The notes: a model not told the origin generated them from the letters alone. Numbered from the stretch's first letter, positions 1 through 9,233 are shown. The stretch: DNA of 64,000 nucleotides from Aestuariivirga sp. (GCA_030680855.1 JAUXUN010000021.1:32948-96947), one strand, 5' to 3'. Numbers and translations are program-made.

Positions 1-60
1 GCAACCGGCGTGACCTGGCAACTGAGATGTGCCGACACTTCAGTTTGGTCCGTCCAGCAC

Positions 61-744
61 CTAAATTCCAAAAAGACCATAAATCGCTCCACGGAATTTG
101 ATTGTCGAGAAAATCTGGGTATAAGTCCGCATATCGTGTTTGGAGGCCGTTAAGGAGCCTATGCGCCGAATATAGTCGAATTTGAATTTCCTTCCGAAGA
201 CCAGGCTGTAGACGAAGCAGGAACCTATACGGCTGTCGACGAATGCTGTGATGGGTTTATCACTCTTGGCAACCAGGAGCAGGATGTCGGCGTCGAACTC
301 AGTTTGCCGGTCATAATTTGGTCCGTCGATCCAAACGAATTCATAGTCCCGCTCTGGAATTGACTGATATGCCCTTCCCCGGAAAGGTCCGTAGTGGACC
401 TGATGGGAGGGACTCAGCTGCAGGTCGATATGAGGGCGCAGATGATCAGGAATGATCGCCTGCAATGCGTCATAATACTTTTTCAGATCCTCCATCGCTG
501 TTACCCGGCCTGAGCCGTTCTCGTAAAGAGCTTGGGCGATGACCAACGTTGTAATTCCCGGTCCAAACTCCAGCACCTCGTGCGGTTTATTCGATTTTAT
601 ATGAGAATATAGCAGCCAATAATCGTAATAATTGGCACCGGTAGAGGGACTGTCTGTTGACACAAGCGCGCGAAGGGCTTCATTCCGGAGAACATTCCTT
701 CGAGCCCACCATTGGGGCAATTTGCGTATGTCTGGCAGCGCCAT
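61..744 (-). CDS. Methyltransferase-like protein of a surface-glycan region
   Basis: This 227-residue cytoplasmic protein has a glycine-rich segment EFGPGITT at about residues 59-66, after a predicted strand. This resembles motif I of class I SAM-dependent methyltransferases, and an acidic segment WIDGP lies near residues 138-142. No signal peptide or membrane segment is visible. The ATG at 744 is the first in frame. The gene stands alone on the minus strand, divergent from the methyltransferase/kinase fusion at 905. The region is more A+T rich than the rest of the window, which suggests acquired glycan-modification genes. The methyl acceptor cannot be read from the sequence, and the protein could be a non-catalytic Rossmann-fold relative. 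Confidence 0.6.
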   Translation of the reverse strand: MALPDIRKLPQWWARRNVLRNEALRALVSTDSPSTGANYYDYWLLYSHIKSNKPHEVLEFGPGITTLVIAQALYENGSGRVTAMEDLKKYYDALQAIIPDHLRPHIDLQLSPSHQVHYGPFRGRAYQSIPERDYEFVWIDGPNYDRQTEFDADILLLVAKSDKPITAFVDSRIGSCFVYSLVFGRKFKFDYIRRIGSLTASKHDMRTYTQIFSTIKFRGAIYGLFGI

Positions 745-904
745 AGCTTTCGTCCCATATGGGTTTCCATACTCCTAACAGACCCAAAGGGGTGGTCAAT
801 ACCTATCCCTGGCGAGGCTGGTTGATTCCTGCATTGGTTTTTCTTTCCAAATTGCCGGGAGATGGACTAATTTCACATTTTCAAATCAATTGAGCGTCCA
901 CAAC

Positions 905-2128
905 ATGTCAAAGTCATTGCTACCGGAATGTGGCGGCACAGCCGCAAAGCTGCATGAAGCTGCTTTGGATATCATTCTTCCAATCGATTCCACAAAGACT
1001 AGAACAGTATTGGACGCTGCGTGCGGCAGTGGTGAACTTTGTATTAAGCTTCTGCAGCGCGGTGCAATGAGTGTCACCGGTGCCGACTCTGATAGACATT
1101 CCATCGCGCACTGCCGGCGAATTGCAAGCAGCAATGGATTCATGGCGAATTTTCTTGAATTCGACATTGAACGCGAAAAATTAGAAGAAGTTTATGATGT
1201 AGTTCTGTTCTTGAGCGGTTTGCAGCGGCTCCGAAATCCGGTTTCCGCACTTGAGGCTCTCACTGGCGCCACCCGTGAGGAGCTCATAATTGGCATTGAT
1301 GACAAGAGGAGCTTTCAAGAGGCACTTGGAAGTTTTTGGCGCTTGATTTCAAATGTGTTTTGGAAGTTGCCAATATTGTATTTAGGTGGGTTGGAAAAAA
1401 AGGATTGGGACGGCGTCAATCACTTTCTATTCTCGGACCGCGCCATTGTAGCGCTGCTCACCCGGCACAGATACAGCTTTGCTCGCGTCGACTTTGTCCC
1501 CTGGGAGGCAGCGGGGCGCCGGCTCGCCGTTGCGCATAAACGGCAGATCGGGCATCTCGTGATAGTTGCCGGCGTTCCAACATCGGGGAAAACAACCGTA
1601 ATGAACAAGCTCATGGCGGGTGAATTACCGGATATCGCAAAACAGTTGGACTTCGACTGCAAAAAAAAATGGCTGAGCACGGGGTATGGCGAAGTTTGCC
1701 ACATTCAGGACGCACGGGTTGAGAATTTGCTTCTCCATTTCAATATCACCAAGTCTCTCGTGGATGGCGATCACTACGGCTACAAAGGGGGGCTGTTGGA
1801 TCTGATCAAATCGGCCCAGCGGATTTCGGTGGTTAGCTTGTGGTGCCCTCCTGCGGAACTCAGGCGGCGCTATTTGGAAGGCCGCGTCAGAACCAAACTT
1901 TCCCGCTCCAAACGTTTGCGTCAAGACAGGAAAAACCGCATCCTGCTTTCACTTTATGATGAGCCTGAGAATCTTGCCCGTTTGTTCGCAAAATGGCTAT
2001 CATTTGTCGAGTTGCACCGTGCTGCTCCAGTAATACTCGAAAGCACGGCCTTGGGGAAAACAATTAGCCTGAGCGATTGGCGACAGGAGTTCTTGCAAGG
2101 GGAAGATATATCTGCCGGGGGTAGCTGA
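905..2128 (+). CDS. Methyltransferase / P-loop kinase fusion protein (copy 1)
   Basis: The protein of about 407 residues has two domains. The N-terminal half is a class I methyltransferase with motif I LDAACGSGEL near residues 36-45. The C-terminal half begins at about residue 215 with HLVIVAG and a Walker A motif GVPTSGKT near 223-230, as in small-molecule kinases or related NTPases. I chose the ATG at 905; a TTG at 890 is in frame and would add five residues, and neither has a strong ribosome-binding site. The C-terminal half resembles that of the gene at 3124-4377 in the lead-in to the P-loop, a later LDLIK/LDLLK strand and a basic region. This suggests an old duplication. The substrate is unknown; the context suggests modification of a surface glycan or its precursor. 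Composition is A+T rich, consistent with transfer. Confidence 0.65.
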   Translation: MSKSLLPECGGTAAKLHEAALDIILPIDSTKTRTVLDAACGSGELCIKLLQRGAMSVTGADSDRHSIAHCRRIASSNGFMANFLEFDIEREKLEEVYDVVLFLSGLQRLRNPVSALEALTGATREELIIGIDDKRSFQEALGSFWRLISNVFWKLPILYLGGLEKKDWDGVNHFLFSDRAIVALLTRHRYSFARVDFVPWEAAGRRLAVAHKRQIGHLVIVAGVPTSGKTTVMNKLMAGELPDIAKQLDFDCKKKWLSTGYGEVCHIQDARVENLLLHFNITKSLVDGDHYGYKGGLLDLIKSAQRISVVSLWCPPAELRRRYLEGRVRTKLSRSKRLRQDRKNRILLSLYDEPENLARLFAKWLSFVELHRAAPVILESTALGKTISLSDWRQEFLQGEDISAGGS

Positions 2129-2220
2129 GTGGATGCCCACCTAAGAATCACTCTTGCCTTTGCGGCTGTTGGAAAGCAGAATGATTTATTTGCCCGAGCA
2201 CCGTTGATTGAGAGGCGCTG

Positions 2221-3102
2221 ATGATACCCAACAGTAGTATACTTAGGAAAGGCGCAGGCTCAATTCACAAGGCGGCGCGTGTGATTTTGCGATCTGCACG
2301 GGCGCTCGGCAACATGGCATCCGAGCGCAGGGCTGTGCAACTTGGGCGGTTGGTCGGGGCATCCGGGCTGACTATTGGCGATGAGCAGGGGTATGTCGCT
2401 TTTTCAACTCGCGAGTTGGGGTTGACAGAAAAAATTGCCAGACTGGCCTCTCTTGCTGGCCAGTGGACCAAGGACCCGATCCGGAACAAGGGTGACAAAC
2501 CTTTTCTCCGAAACTTATTGAACGGGCAAGACCTTCTCGACATTCCGGAGTTCATGGATGTGGCTACGCATCCGGTCTTTTACGGTGCTGTCACAAAATA
2601 CCTTGGGCAAGCTCCTTGGCTGGTATCAATGAACCTTTGGCTCACTCCACCGAACCAGACCGCCGTGCGCAGCCAGCTTTATCACTATGATCATAAGGAT
2701 ACGCGGCAGGCGAAGATTTTTATCAATCTCAACGACGTAACGCCGGATTGCGGCCCACTGCACTTTTTACCGGCAACGGAATCCATAAAAGTCGAGAAAG
2801 CCGCTGGCTATTCTCAAGGTCGATACACCGACGAGGAAGTTTATGGCGCTGTTGCCAAGAGTGAGGTTGTCGCGACAGTTGGGAATACCGGCAACGGCTT
2901 TATTGTGGATACGGCGAGATGCCTGCACTATGGCAGCCGCGGCAATGTTAAAGAGCGGCTGATGCTCATGGTCAACTTTGCCCGCGTCAATTGTGTTGAT
3001 CGAGGGTCCGGTTGCGAGGTGCTTGATCAGGTGCGCGACCAGCTGATCCGTCAGAGATACTCAATGGATCCAGCGCGGGCGTTTACCATCGGCAGTCATT
3101 GA
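2221..3102 (+). CDS. Phytanoyl-CoA dioxygenase (PhyH) family protein
   Basis: This 293-residue protein belongs by motif to the Fe(II)/2-oxoglutarate-dependent PhyH-like oxygenases. The iron-binding H-x-D pair is at about H155 and D157 (YHYDHKD), and the distal histidine at about H236 (CLHYGSRG) is followed by arginines that could bind 2-oxoglutarate. The central strand NLNDVTPDCGPLHFLPATE is typical of the family, where the acidic and GPL positions line the active site. It starts at ATG 2221, with GAGG just upstream. It sits between two methyltransferase/P-loop fusions and probably hydroxylates a glycan- or lipid-linked intermediate, but the substrate is inferred only from neighbourhood. Confidence 0.75.
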   Translation: MIPNSSILRKGAGSIHKAARVILRSARALGNMASERRAVQLGRLVGASGLTIGDEQGYVAFSTRELGLTEKIARLASLAGQWTKDPIRNKGDKPFLRNLLNGQDLLDIPEFMDVATHPVFYGAVTKYLGQAPWLVSMNLWLTPPNQTAVRSQLYHYDHKDTRQAKIFINLNDVTPDCGPLHFLPATESIKVEKAAGYSQGRYTDEEVYGAVAKSEVVATVGNTGNGFIVDTARCLHYGSRGNVKERLMLMVNFARVNCVDRGSGCEVLDQVRDQLIRQRYSMDPARAFTIGSH

Positions 3103-3123
3103 TAGAATGCCTTCGCGATATGG

Positions 3124-4377
3124 TTAGGGTTGCCCGGCCACACCCTGTTCCAATACGGCGGACCAATCGTCCTGCGCGGCGCGCCTAAATTCACCACAGT
3201 TTTCAACTACCATCCGGGTTGCAGCTGGAAAGGATGAACCAAACGAATCCCAAGCGTTGTACCAGTCGTTCAGGAATTGTGGCGTGCCATAGAGCTTGAG
3301 CAGTTGCAAGTCTCTCTCACGTGGCTTTCTGCCCTTCCTCTCGATTTCGCCTTTTTGCAACTGCTCGGCCAATCTGTGACGCGGCGTCGCTACGGTCAAT
3401 ATTGTCACCGTTTCTGCGACTTTTAGAAGGTCCAGGGATGGATCCCTGTCGAACGAGTGAATGCTTGTTCTTGAAGGACGCAGAAAATCATAGTGGAAAA
3501 TCAATTGATCCCGTCGGCCGGGAAGCATTTTCGGAACTTCAGACGAACCAACAAGTGGCCACGACCCCGGTTGCATCCCGAATTGTTGCTGCAGACTTCC
3601 ATCCTCACGGAGCCTTGCGCACAACGTACTTTTTCCGGATGAGGTTGGGCCGGCTACAACGACAAGATGTCCGATACTCTTTTTCTGGGCAACCACGACA
3701 AGCCGGCCCTTGAATGGTGAACTTGTAATCGAAATAGGTTCAAACAGGTTGGAATGAACGTTGAATATTATTCTTAAGGCCTGGGGTGTGAACATGTAGG
3801 TTCGGCCAGCAATGTAGCCGCGCTTTTTGGGCTTACCCAGAAATATCGCGGGGGAGCCAAGACCAGCCAAGCGCAACGGGTTAATGTGATCTTTCAAGAC
3901 TTCTCGCCATGTTGGCTTGGCCACCTCCAGAACAATCCGTGATTTCGACAATTGCATGATTTTCCGAATGGCATTTATGGGGTCAGTAAGATGGTGCAGG
4001 ACATTCAAACAAGTGACAACATCGAAGGTCTCATTCGGGGGAACCCATCGTTCGAAGTTTCCGTTGATATACTCTGGCTTCATTGACAGCAGGCCTGCAA
4101 TCCTCTGGGCCCGGCGAACGTGGGACACATCAGTTTCAATGCCGCAAGATCTTACCGCACCTCTACGCAGCGCCTCGATACAGAAATGGCCGAGATAGCT
4201 TCCGATATCAAAATAACTCTTTCCGGTGAATTCATCGCCGAAAACTGTCTTGAACATGTATGCCCGATCGTGGCCGGGGGTGACTACGCCGCCGGGCAGA
4301 GTAACGGATTGATAGGCCAATTCCTCCTCTTCCAGAAATTTCAGCGACTCGGCACGCACCTGCTGCTCATCAACCAC
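3124..4377 (-). CDS. Methyltransferase / P-loop kinase fusion protein (copy 2)
   Basis: This 417-residue protein has the same two-domain plan as the gene at 905-2128. The N-terminal methyltransferase shows motif I YFDIGSYLGHFC near residues 55-66 and a post-motif NVLHHLTDP near 125-133, typical of Methyltransf_11/23 folds. The C-terminal P-loop domain starts near residue 236 (IGHLVVVAG) with Walker A GPTSSGKST at 243-251. The start is GTG 4377, with AGGA about ten bases upstream; no ATG lies nearby in frame. It converges on the PhyH gene. The domain pairing is unusual and suggests coupled methylation and phosphorylation of one substrate, but this is inference. Confidence 0.65.
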   Translation of the reverse strand: MVDEQQVRAESLKFLEEEELAYQSVTLPGGVVTPGHDRAYMFKTVFGDEFTGKSYFDIGSYLGHFCIEALRRGAVRSCGIETDVSHVRRAQRIAGLLSMKPEYINGNFERWVPPNETFDVVTCLNVLHHLTDPINAIRKIMQLSKSRIVLEVAKPTWREVLKDHINPLRLAGLGSPAIFLGKPKKRGYIAGRTYMFTPQALRIIFNVHSNLFEPISITSSPFKGRLVVVAQKKSIGHLVVVAGPTSSGKSTLCARLREDGSLQQQFGMQPGSWPLVGSSEVPKMLPGRRDQLIFHYDFLRPSRTSIHSFDRDPSLDLLKVAETVTILTVATPRHRLAEQLQKGEIERKGRKPRERDLQLLKLYGTPQFLNDWYNAWDSFGSSFPAATRMVVENCGEFRRAAQDDWSAVLEQGVAGQP

Positions 4378-4628
4378 GATTCTTGGTTCCTTTTTTGGCG
4401 CCCAGGGCGCGATCTGATGCCTCCTATCTTCAGAAATATCTCCATTGTCAATGGCGGAGGCAAAGGGTGCCGGAGGGCAGGGTAAAAATGCTGCAATCTC
4501 AAGCTGGTAGAGTTGCGAGTATCTGCAACATGAGCAAAAAACAGAACGCCATTTCCGTTAAGTCAGTTGGACTCGCAAACCGTTCTGAACGTGAGTTTGC
4601 GGCTCCACGTCACCATCCGGTATTGAGG

Positions 4629-5474
4629 TTAGTAGCCTAAAGTAGGATCCATGCTGTGCCTTATCATCTCATCGATTTCTTTAACCTGAGCGTCAGTGAA
4701 TTGCTGTTTATAACCGCCACTTTTGCCGCTTCTGACCTTGAATGACTGCGGGTCCGCGTTGTCGCTTGCTTGCAGGTGAGTGTCGGCGAAGTAGCGCTCC
4801 TTCTCTAGTTTTTTCAAGTTTTCAAATTTTCCAAAATCGACTGCGTCTTGCAATTCCTCATTCGTGAAATTGCCACCGAAGTGATCGGTAATCCGCTTGA
4901 GCCATACGACAGGCTCCTTGAGCAAGTCTTCGTAACGCACCATCAGGACGTATGGGTTGTCTTTTGCAAAAGCCATCCAGTGGTTTATGAAGGCAATGGC
5001 GGTATGGATTCCTTGACCTGGTCTGGTTGCAAAGGAAAAGACGTCCAAATCTTTTGTAATGTTATCGCGCCTGTGAGCGCGGCGGTGTTTCTGATGATAG
5101 TAGAGCGAAGCGATTACATCCCCCGGATGCCTTACCAGAACAACGATGTTTTTCCCGTTGTAAGCCGATTTGTCGGGAATCAGATCTTTGACGCTTGCGA
5201 GCTTGTCACCGTCATGGGTGAAGAAAATGACGGGTATCCTGCCGTCAAGCTTGTGCAAATTGTCTAATCTTATCAAAAGATTATCTGGGGTGCCAAAACG
5301 AACGTGGTATAGTCGCGTCAGCATGGCGCGCACCCAAGTTCTTCCCGATTTCGGAAAGGACACCAGAATGTAGTCTGAGGTTTTTATCAATCTGGGATTA
5401 ACAAACAGACGTTCGATCAGCTTGTTTCTTGCACGGCGCGAAATGATGAGCTTTAGAATATTCGGTACTCGCAT
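4629..5474 (-). CDS. PAPS-dependent sulfotransferase domain protein
   Basis: Both signatures of the PAPS sulfotransferase family are present. The 5'-phosphosulfate loop is SFPKSGRTW (about residues 39-47 from the chosen start). The 3'-phosphate motif is RHPGDVIASLYYH (about 115-127). Such enzymes transfer sulfate from PAPS to a hydroxyl of a glycan, lipid or small molecule. I chose ATG 5474 because GGGAC lies seven bases upstream and it leaves the usual short N-terminus before the first motif. A GTG at 5561 would extend the protein by 29 residues and overlap the upstream kinase gene. The acceptor is unknown; neighbouring genes point to a surface polysaccharide. No signal peptide is seen, so it acts in the cytoplasm. 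Confidence 0.8.
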   Translation of the reverse strand: MRVPNILKLIISRRARNKLIERLFVNPRLIKTSDYILVSFPKSGRTWVRAMLTRLYHVRFGTPDNLLIRLDNLHKLDGRIPVIFFTHDGDKLASVKDLIPDKSAYNGKNIVVLVRHPGDVIASLYYHQKHRRAHRRDNITKDLDVFSFATRPGQGIHTAIAFINHWMAFAKDNPYVLMVRYEDLLKEPVVWLKRITDHFGGNFTNEELQDAVDFGKFENLKKLEKERYFADTHLQASDNADPQSFKVRSGKSGGYKQQFTDAQVKEIDEMIRHSMDPTLGY

Positions 5475-5553
5475 TGAATTGTCCCTTGCAAAAAGGCATT
5501 TCGATTTGGCCGGAAGGCGGCCAGACCGTGTCAGGACGGTCGTCCTGCTGCCG

Positions 5554-6696
5554 TTATCCACCCAGTGATTTTAGATCTTCGGCAAGCAATTTCGTGTGCC
5601 ACGCCAGAGTTTTTGTATACCAGGGTTTTGTGACGTCCTCTTCCGATTTGCCCAGGACATCTTTGGATCTCTGGAAGAGATAAGCCACCTGCACCAGCCT
5701 TCCGAAAACGGCATCCTCTGTCTGGCCCAGCGCCTCAAGAGGTTGCGTCTCACTCCAAATTTGAAACAACGCAGTCAATTGCGTTTGCAGCCCTGGAACC
5801 CGCCTGAAAAGTTTGTAAAAGTCAGTAAAGATCGGCGCATGGTGGGCACGCTCCCAGTCAACAATGTAGGTGATGCCATCTTCAACCAGAAGATTTCCGA
5901 CTGACATGTCGCCATGGGTCAGCCCAAACGGAACTCCTACTTTGGTGATGTCCCGCCTTATGAAATTGCGGTCTACGAATCGCCGCAACTCCGCGTTGTC
6001 CAGGCCAAATTGAGAAAAGAGGTTTTCTATGGCACTCAGGGTCTGGGGCAAAGGGACCGCATCGGCGATCGAACGTTGAACCATCCCGTTGCGCAAGTAG
6101 AAATCAAATAGACCTTTAGCCAGTTTTTCGCCATCGCGCGCGGGCTCAAACAGCCTTGCCCCATCCAGCAACTGCTCAACCAGGAAACACCCGTCGGGTT
6201 TCACTTCGGTATGAACCAATCGCGGCACACGGATAGCGCCGGCGTCCTTAATTGACTTCCGCACGGTAATTTCATTCGCAATTGCGGGTGTGGCCATCTC
6301 CAAAACAGGATTGGAGCACTTCAATGTGACACGTTGATCGAAGTAAAATCCCCTGATGTTGTTTTTCAGAAACACCGCGTCAGCGGCCAGCGTGGATACG
6401 CGTTGGTTCGCTGGGGCGAGCCCAAGAAGAAGCCGCCGCAGCGAACACCCTGAAATTCGCTGCAAGAAACTGTCGTGACTATCGAGGTCCTTGCTTCGAG
6501 GCAAACGTGCCTTGATGAGCCGTTTTACGAGCTTCGTGGGCAGATACCAGCGGCCAACAAGTGACAGCTTTCTTGGATCTGGTGCTTTACCAACAAACTC
6601 CCTTGCGCTCGACTCATTTGAGCCAAGCCAGTTGAGTGACCGTGCAATATCGTGGCGGTTCACCGACTTATCGGGGATGTTCGCTAAGACTTTCAA
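5554..6696 (-). CDS. APH/choline-kinase family phosphotransferase
   Basis: This 380-residue protein carries the Brenner-type catalytic motif of the aminoglycoside phosphotransferase/choline kinase fold, HGDMSVGN at about 261-268. The metal-binding IVDWE follows at about 278-282. The N-terminal 140 residues are poorly conserved by eye but include a plausible small kinase lobe ending in the FLVEQLLDGARL hinge near 171-182. The start is TTG 6696; other starts are possible. It lies directly upstream of the sulfotransferase and is probably cotranscribed. In this setting it more likely phosphorylates a sugar or lipid head group than an antibiotic, though that is inference from the neighbours. Confidence 0.65.
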   Translation of the reverse strand: MKVLANIPDKSVNRHDIARSLNWLGSNESSAREFVGKAPDPRKLSLVGRWYLPTKLVKRLIKARLPRSKDLDSHDSFLQRISGCSLRRLLLGLAPANQRVSTLAADAVFLKNNIRGFYFDQRVTLKCSNPVLEMATPAIANEITVRKSIKDAGAIRVPRLVHTEVKPDGCFLVEQLLDGARLFEPARDGEKLAKGLFDFYLRNGMVQRSIADAVPLPQTLSAIENLFSQFGLDNAELRRFVDRNFIRRDITKVGVPFGLTHGDMSVGNLLVEDGITYIVDWERAHHAPIFTDFYKLFRRVPGLQTQLTALFQIWSETQPLEALGQTEDAVFGRLVQVAYLFQRSKDVLGKSEEDVTKPWYTKTLAWHTKLLAEDLKSLGG

Positions 6697-7040
6697 AGGT
6701 TCATGACTCCGGCAGCAAAACTATCTGGCACAACACACTTGCATTTGGATATTTCTCAAGCTTCAATTTCGCGTCTCCAGACACTTCCCGCTACGACGAG
6801 CCATTTTTTTATCCCCCTGCCAGTGGGCCATCAACCCGGCATTTCTGCCTTTATGCGTTGCACCCCGGACCATAAGGCATCGCTGCGAGCGCCTTGACAA
6901 AGGTTCCACTTGAACCAAATACCTAGCGGGCGCAAGTGTTCTGCAGCAGCCGGATTCAGGACAAAACCGATGGCTCGACAGGATGCTTTGGGTTAAGTAG
7001 TTACTACCGATTTGGTCATTGCACCTGTAAATTGTGGAGA
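6697..7040. other. 344-base divergent intergenic region
   Basis: This gap separates the minus-strand kinase gene from the plus-strand surface-carbohydrate gene. It should hold both promoters. I see no convincing coding sequence, RNA gene or long inverted repeat in it. The reading frame of the downstream gene stays open back to 6936, but that stretch lacks family-like sequence. Confidence 0.5.
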
Positions 7041-8393
7041 GTGTGGCAAGCCTTGCGAACCTATAACGACATTCTGTTACCTGTTGAAACGACAGCCCGC
7101 GAGCTGGATGCAAAGCTTCTTCTTGCGTTGTTTGCCGCGGAAGCGGGGTTCACGGCGCATATCGGAACGTTGGGCGCAATTCAATCCCCTGGATTTCCAC
7201 CCTCGATCTATCTTTCCAAGAGCGTGCGCTTCACGAAGAGCGTTCAGATCATGGCTCGCTTTGGCCATGCTGTCGTGGCATGGGACGAAGAGGGGCTTGT
7301 CCGCTTCGATGATGAGAAGCATGGCAGCCGAATTGAGATGGGCGCGCTCCAAATCCCTCATTTACTTCTGAGTTGGGGGCCCGACAATGCCCGCATGTGG
7401 AAAGCACACGCCTTCTACAACGGACGCCCTATTGCCGAGACAGGCAATCCCCGGATCGACCTCCTGCGGCCTGAACTCCGAACCTTGCACGAGAAGGATG
7501 CTGCTGACTTAATTGGCCGATTTGGCAACTTCGCCTTGCTCAACACCAATTTCGCCATCGCCAATCATTTTAGACCGGGCGGGAGGCGTGTAAAGGCATC
7601 AAAGAACTCACACAATTCGGAGGCGTTCATTGAATTCCGCGAAGGATTGGAGAACCATAAGAGTGCGTTGTTAAAGTCGTTTCTTTCGGCGCTTCCTGCA
7701 ATTGCACAGGGCATCAAGCCATTTCGACTGATCGTCAGACCACACCCTTCTGAAAGCCTGGTTCCTTGGCAACAGGCGACGAAAGGACTGGACAATGTCA
7801 TGGTATTGTTGGAAGGCCCCGTTGTACCGTGGCTTCTGGCCACAAAATGCTTGCTCCACAACGGCTGTACAAGCGCGGTAGAGGCCTCTGTCTTAAACAC
7901 GCCAGCACTTGCCTATTGTCCACTCGAAAATACTGAGTACGACCTTGACCTGCCCAATGCGCTAAGCGAGAAACTAGTCGACGTGGCTTCGGTGGTCCAT
8001 CGAGCCCGGCAACTTCTCGAAAACGGGCGAAAGACCAATCAAATGGCTGCTTGGCCAGAGTTGTTACGGGACAATATTTCAGCGCTTGATGGGCCATTGG
8101 CATCTGAGCGGATCGTTCAGGAGCTTTTGAAACTGCGCGATAGCACTCCCGTTGTGAAGCCTTCTGCAGTTAATCTGACGCGCGCTTACGGCAAGTACGC
8201 CTTTAAGTCCATCCGTCGCCAACTCTCACCAGGCCGGCGCAAGTATGAAGAACATAAGAGCAATCCGTTGGAGTTCAATAAGCGCGAGATCGAGAAGAAA
8301 ATTGAAACAATGAGTCGCGCCATTGGCAGGTTCGGTAATATGCAAGTCAGCGAAAGGTCTCCCGGAATACTCACAATTACTGCTCTGAGTTAA
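7041..8393 (+). CDS. Surface carbohydrate biosynthesis protein (TIGR04396-like)
   Basis: From GTG 7041 the protein has about 450 residues. Its beginning (residues 5-20, with DILLPVETTARELDAK) matches the pattern I associate with the 'surface carbohydrate biosynthesis protein' family. That family has a glycosyltransferase-like fold with an N-terminal strand LLPVE followed by the conserved R-E-L-D. A central LIVRPHPSE segment and a later HNGCTSAVEA motif resemble the C-terminal nucleotide-sugar side of GT-B enzymes, as in polysialyltransferase or CDP-glycerol transferase relatives. The start is uncertain: GTG 7041, TTG 7053 and TTG 7032 all lie close to GGAGAG at 7036-7041. Its place beside the nonulosonic acid operon suggests it adds that sugar to a surface polymer. 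Confidence 0.6.
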   Translation: MWQALRTYNDILLPVETTARELDAKLLLALFAAEAGFTAHIGTLGAIQSPGFPPSIYLSKSVRFTKSVQIMARFGHAVVAWDEEGLVRFDDEKHGSRIEMGALQIPHLLLSWGPDNARMWKAHAFYNGRPIAETGNPRIDLLRPELRTLHEKDAADLIGRFGNFALLNTNFAIANHFRPGGRRVKASKNSHNSEAFIEFREGLENHKSALLKSFLSALPAIAQGIKPFRLIVRPHPSESLVPWQQATKGLDNVMVLLEGPVVPWLLATKCLLHNGCTSAVEASVLNTPALAYCPLENTEYDLDLPNALSEKLVDVASVVHRARQLLENGRKTNQMAAWPELLRDNISALDGPLASERIVQELLKLRDSTPVVKPSAVNLTRAYGKYAFKSIRRQLSPGRRKYEEHKSNPLEFNKREIEKKIETMSRAIGRFGNMQVSERSPGILTITALS

Positions 8394-8507
8394 TGCGCAG
8401 GGATATCCTGCTTTGCGAATAAAACCTGCGCTACCAACATTCTAAAGTGGCGTAGGGCTGGGTTGAATTCACACAGTTTGAACCCGCCAGGCAATATCCA
8501 ACCACCT

Positions 8508-9233
8508 TTATCGCTTCGCTCCTGGAATCGGCTGGCGTTGCAGCAGGAACTCGGCCCATTCCAGATCGAGTTCGGTGTCAATATTCGCAACGGGCCCTTC
8601 GATGATGACGGCGCCAGACCTCCTGCCTTTGGTGGTCTTTTGGAGGAGCAGGCAGTCGCGCGTGAAAGCGTAGGCGATGCCGTTACGGTGATAAAGGGGT
8701 TTGAGTTGCTGGCGAGCAATGATGGTGGCACCACGCGCATCGTAATAGTCAAGGTCATGAGAGTCGGATACCATAAGCTGTTTGAGTGGATGGCCTTTGC
8801 TATCTGTTTCGCTCACGGTCCAGACAGTGTCGAAGTCCTCCGTTACCAGGCGGGAAAGGGTCTGTTCAACATGCTCGGGCTTGCGGCTGGGCGATGTCGG
8901 CTGAAGCATCAGGACGATGTCGTAGACCACGCCATCAAGCGACTCCATCGTGGTCAGTGCGTGGTAAAGCACTTCGAAATCACTGATGATGGAGCCTGAG
9001 ATATTGTCTGGCCTGCGGAATGGTGCCGCAAGGCCCGACTCTTCCGCAACCCGTTTAATTTCTTCGTGATCAGTGGAAACAATTGCCCGATCAATGCTCG
9101 GTATGGCCCTCACGACATGGCCAACCAGCGCCACCAGAGGCACGCCACCAACCTTCCTGAGATTTTTGAGTGGGATGCCCTTGCTGCCACCCCGGGCTGG
9201 AACAACAGCTAAGACGCGGCGGCCTTCAAGCAT
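8508..9233 (-). CDS. neuA: Acylneuraminate cytidylyltransferase-like (CMP-nonulosonate synthetase)
   Basis: The 241-residue protein opens with the nucleotidyltransferase signature VPARGGSKGIPLKNL (about 11-25), diagnostic of CMP-sialic acid/KDO synthetase folds. A later LMLQPTSPSR segment (about 106-115) fits the sugar and CTP site of the NeuA branch. It should activate a nonulosonic acid (neuraminic, legionaminic or a relative) with CTP in the cytoplasm. ATG 9233 overlaps the end of the HAD gene by eight bases, so the two are probably translationally coupled. It is the last gene of a four-gene minus-strand operon starting at 12463. The exact sugar cannot be told from sequence. Confidence 0.85.
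   Translation of the reverse strand: MLEGRRVLAVVPARGGSKGIPLKNLRKVGGVPLVALVGHVVRAIPSIDRAIVSTDHEEIKRVAEESGLAAPFRRPDNISGSIISDFEVLYHALTTMESLDGVVYDIVLMLQPTSPSRKPEHVEQTLSRLVTEDFDTVWTVSETDSKGHPLKQLMVSDSHDLDYYDARGATIIARQQLKPLYHRNGIAYAFTRDCLLLQKTTKGRRSGAVIIEGPVANIDTELDLEWAEFLLQRQPIPGAKR

Noticed and set aside
5554..6696. Antibiotic-resistance call for the APH-fold kinase
   Set aside because: Only the general HGD-x4-N and D-W-E motifs match, and all neighbours are glycan-modification genes.
6763..7113. A 116-codon minus-strand frame in the divergent gap before the surface-carbohydrate gene
   Set aside because: Its product is arginine- and cysteine-rich with no pattern I recognise, and it overlaps the start of a better-supported gene.
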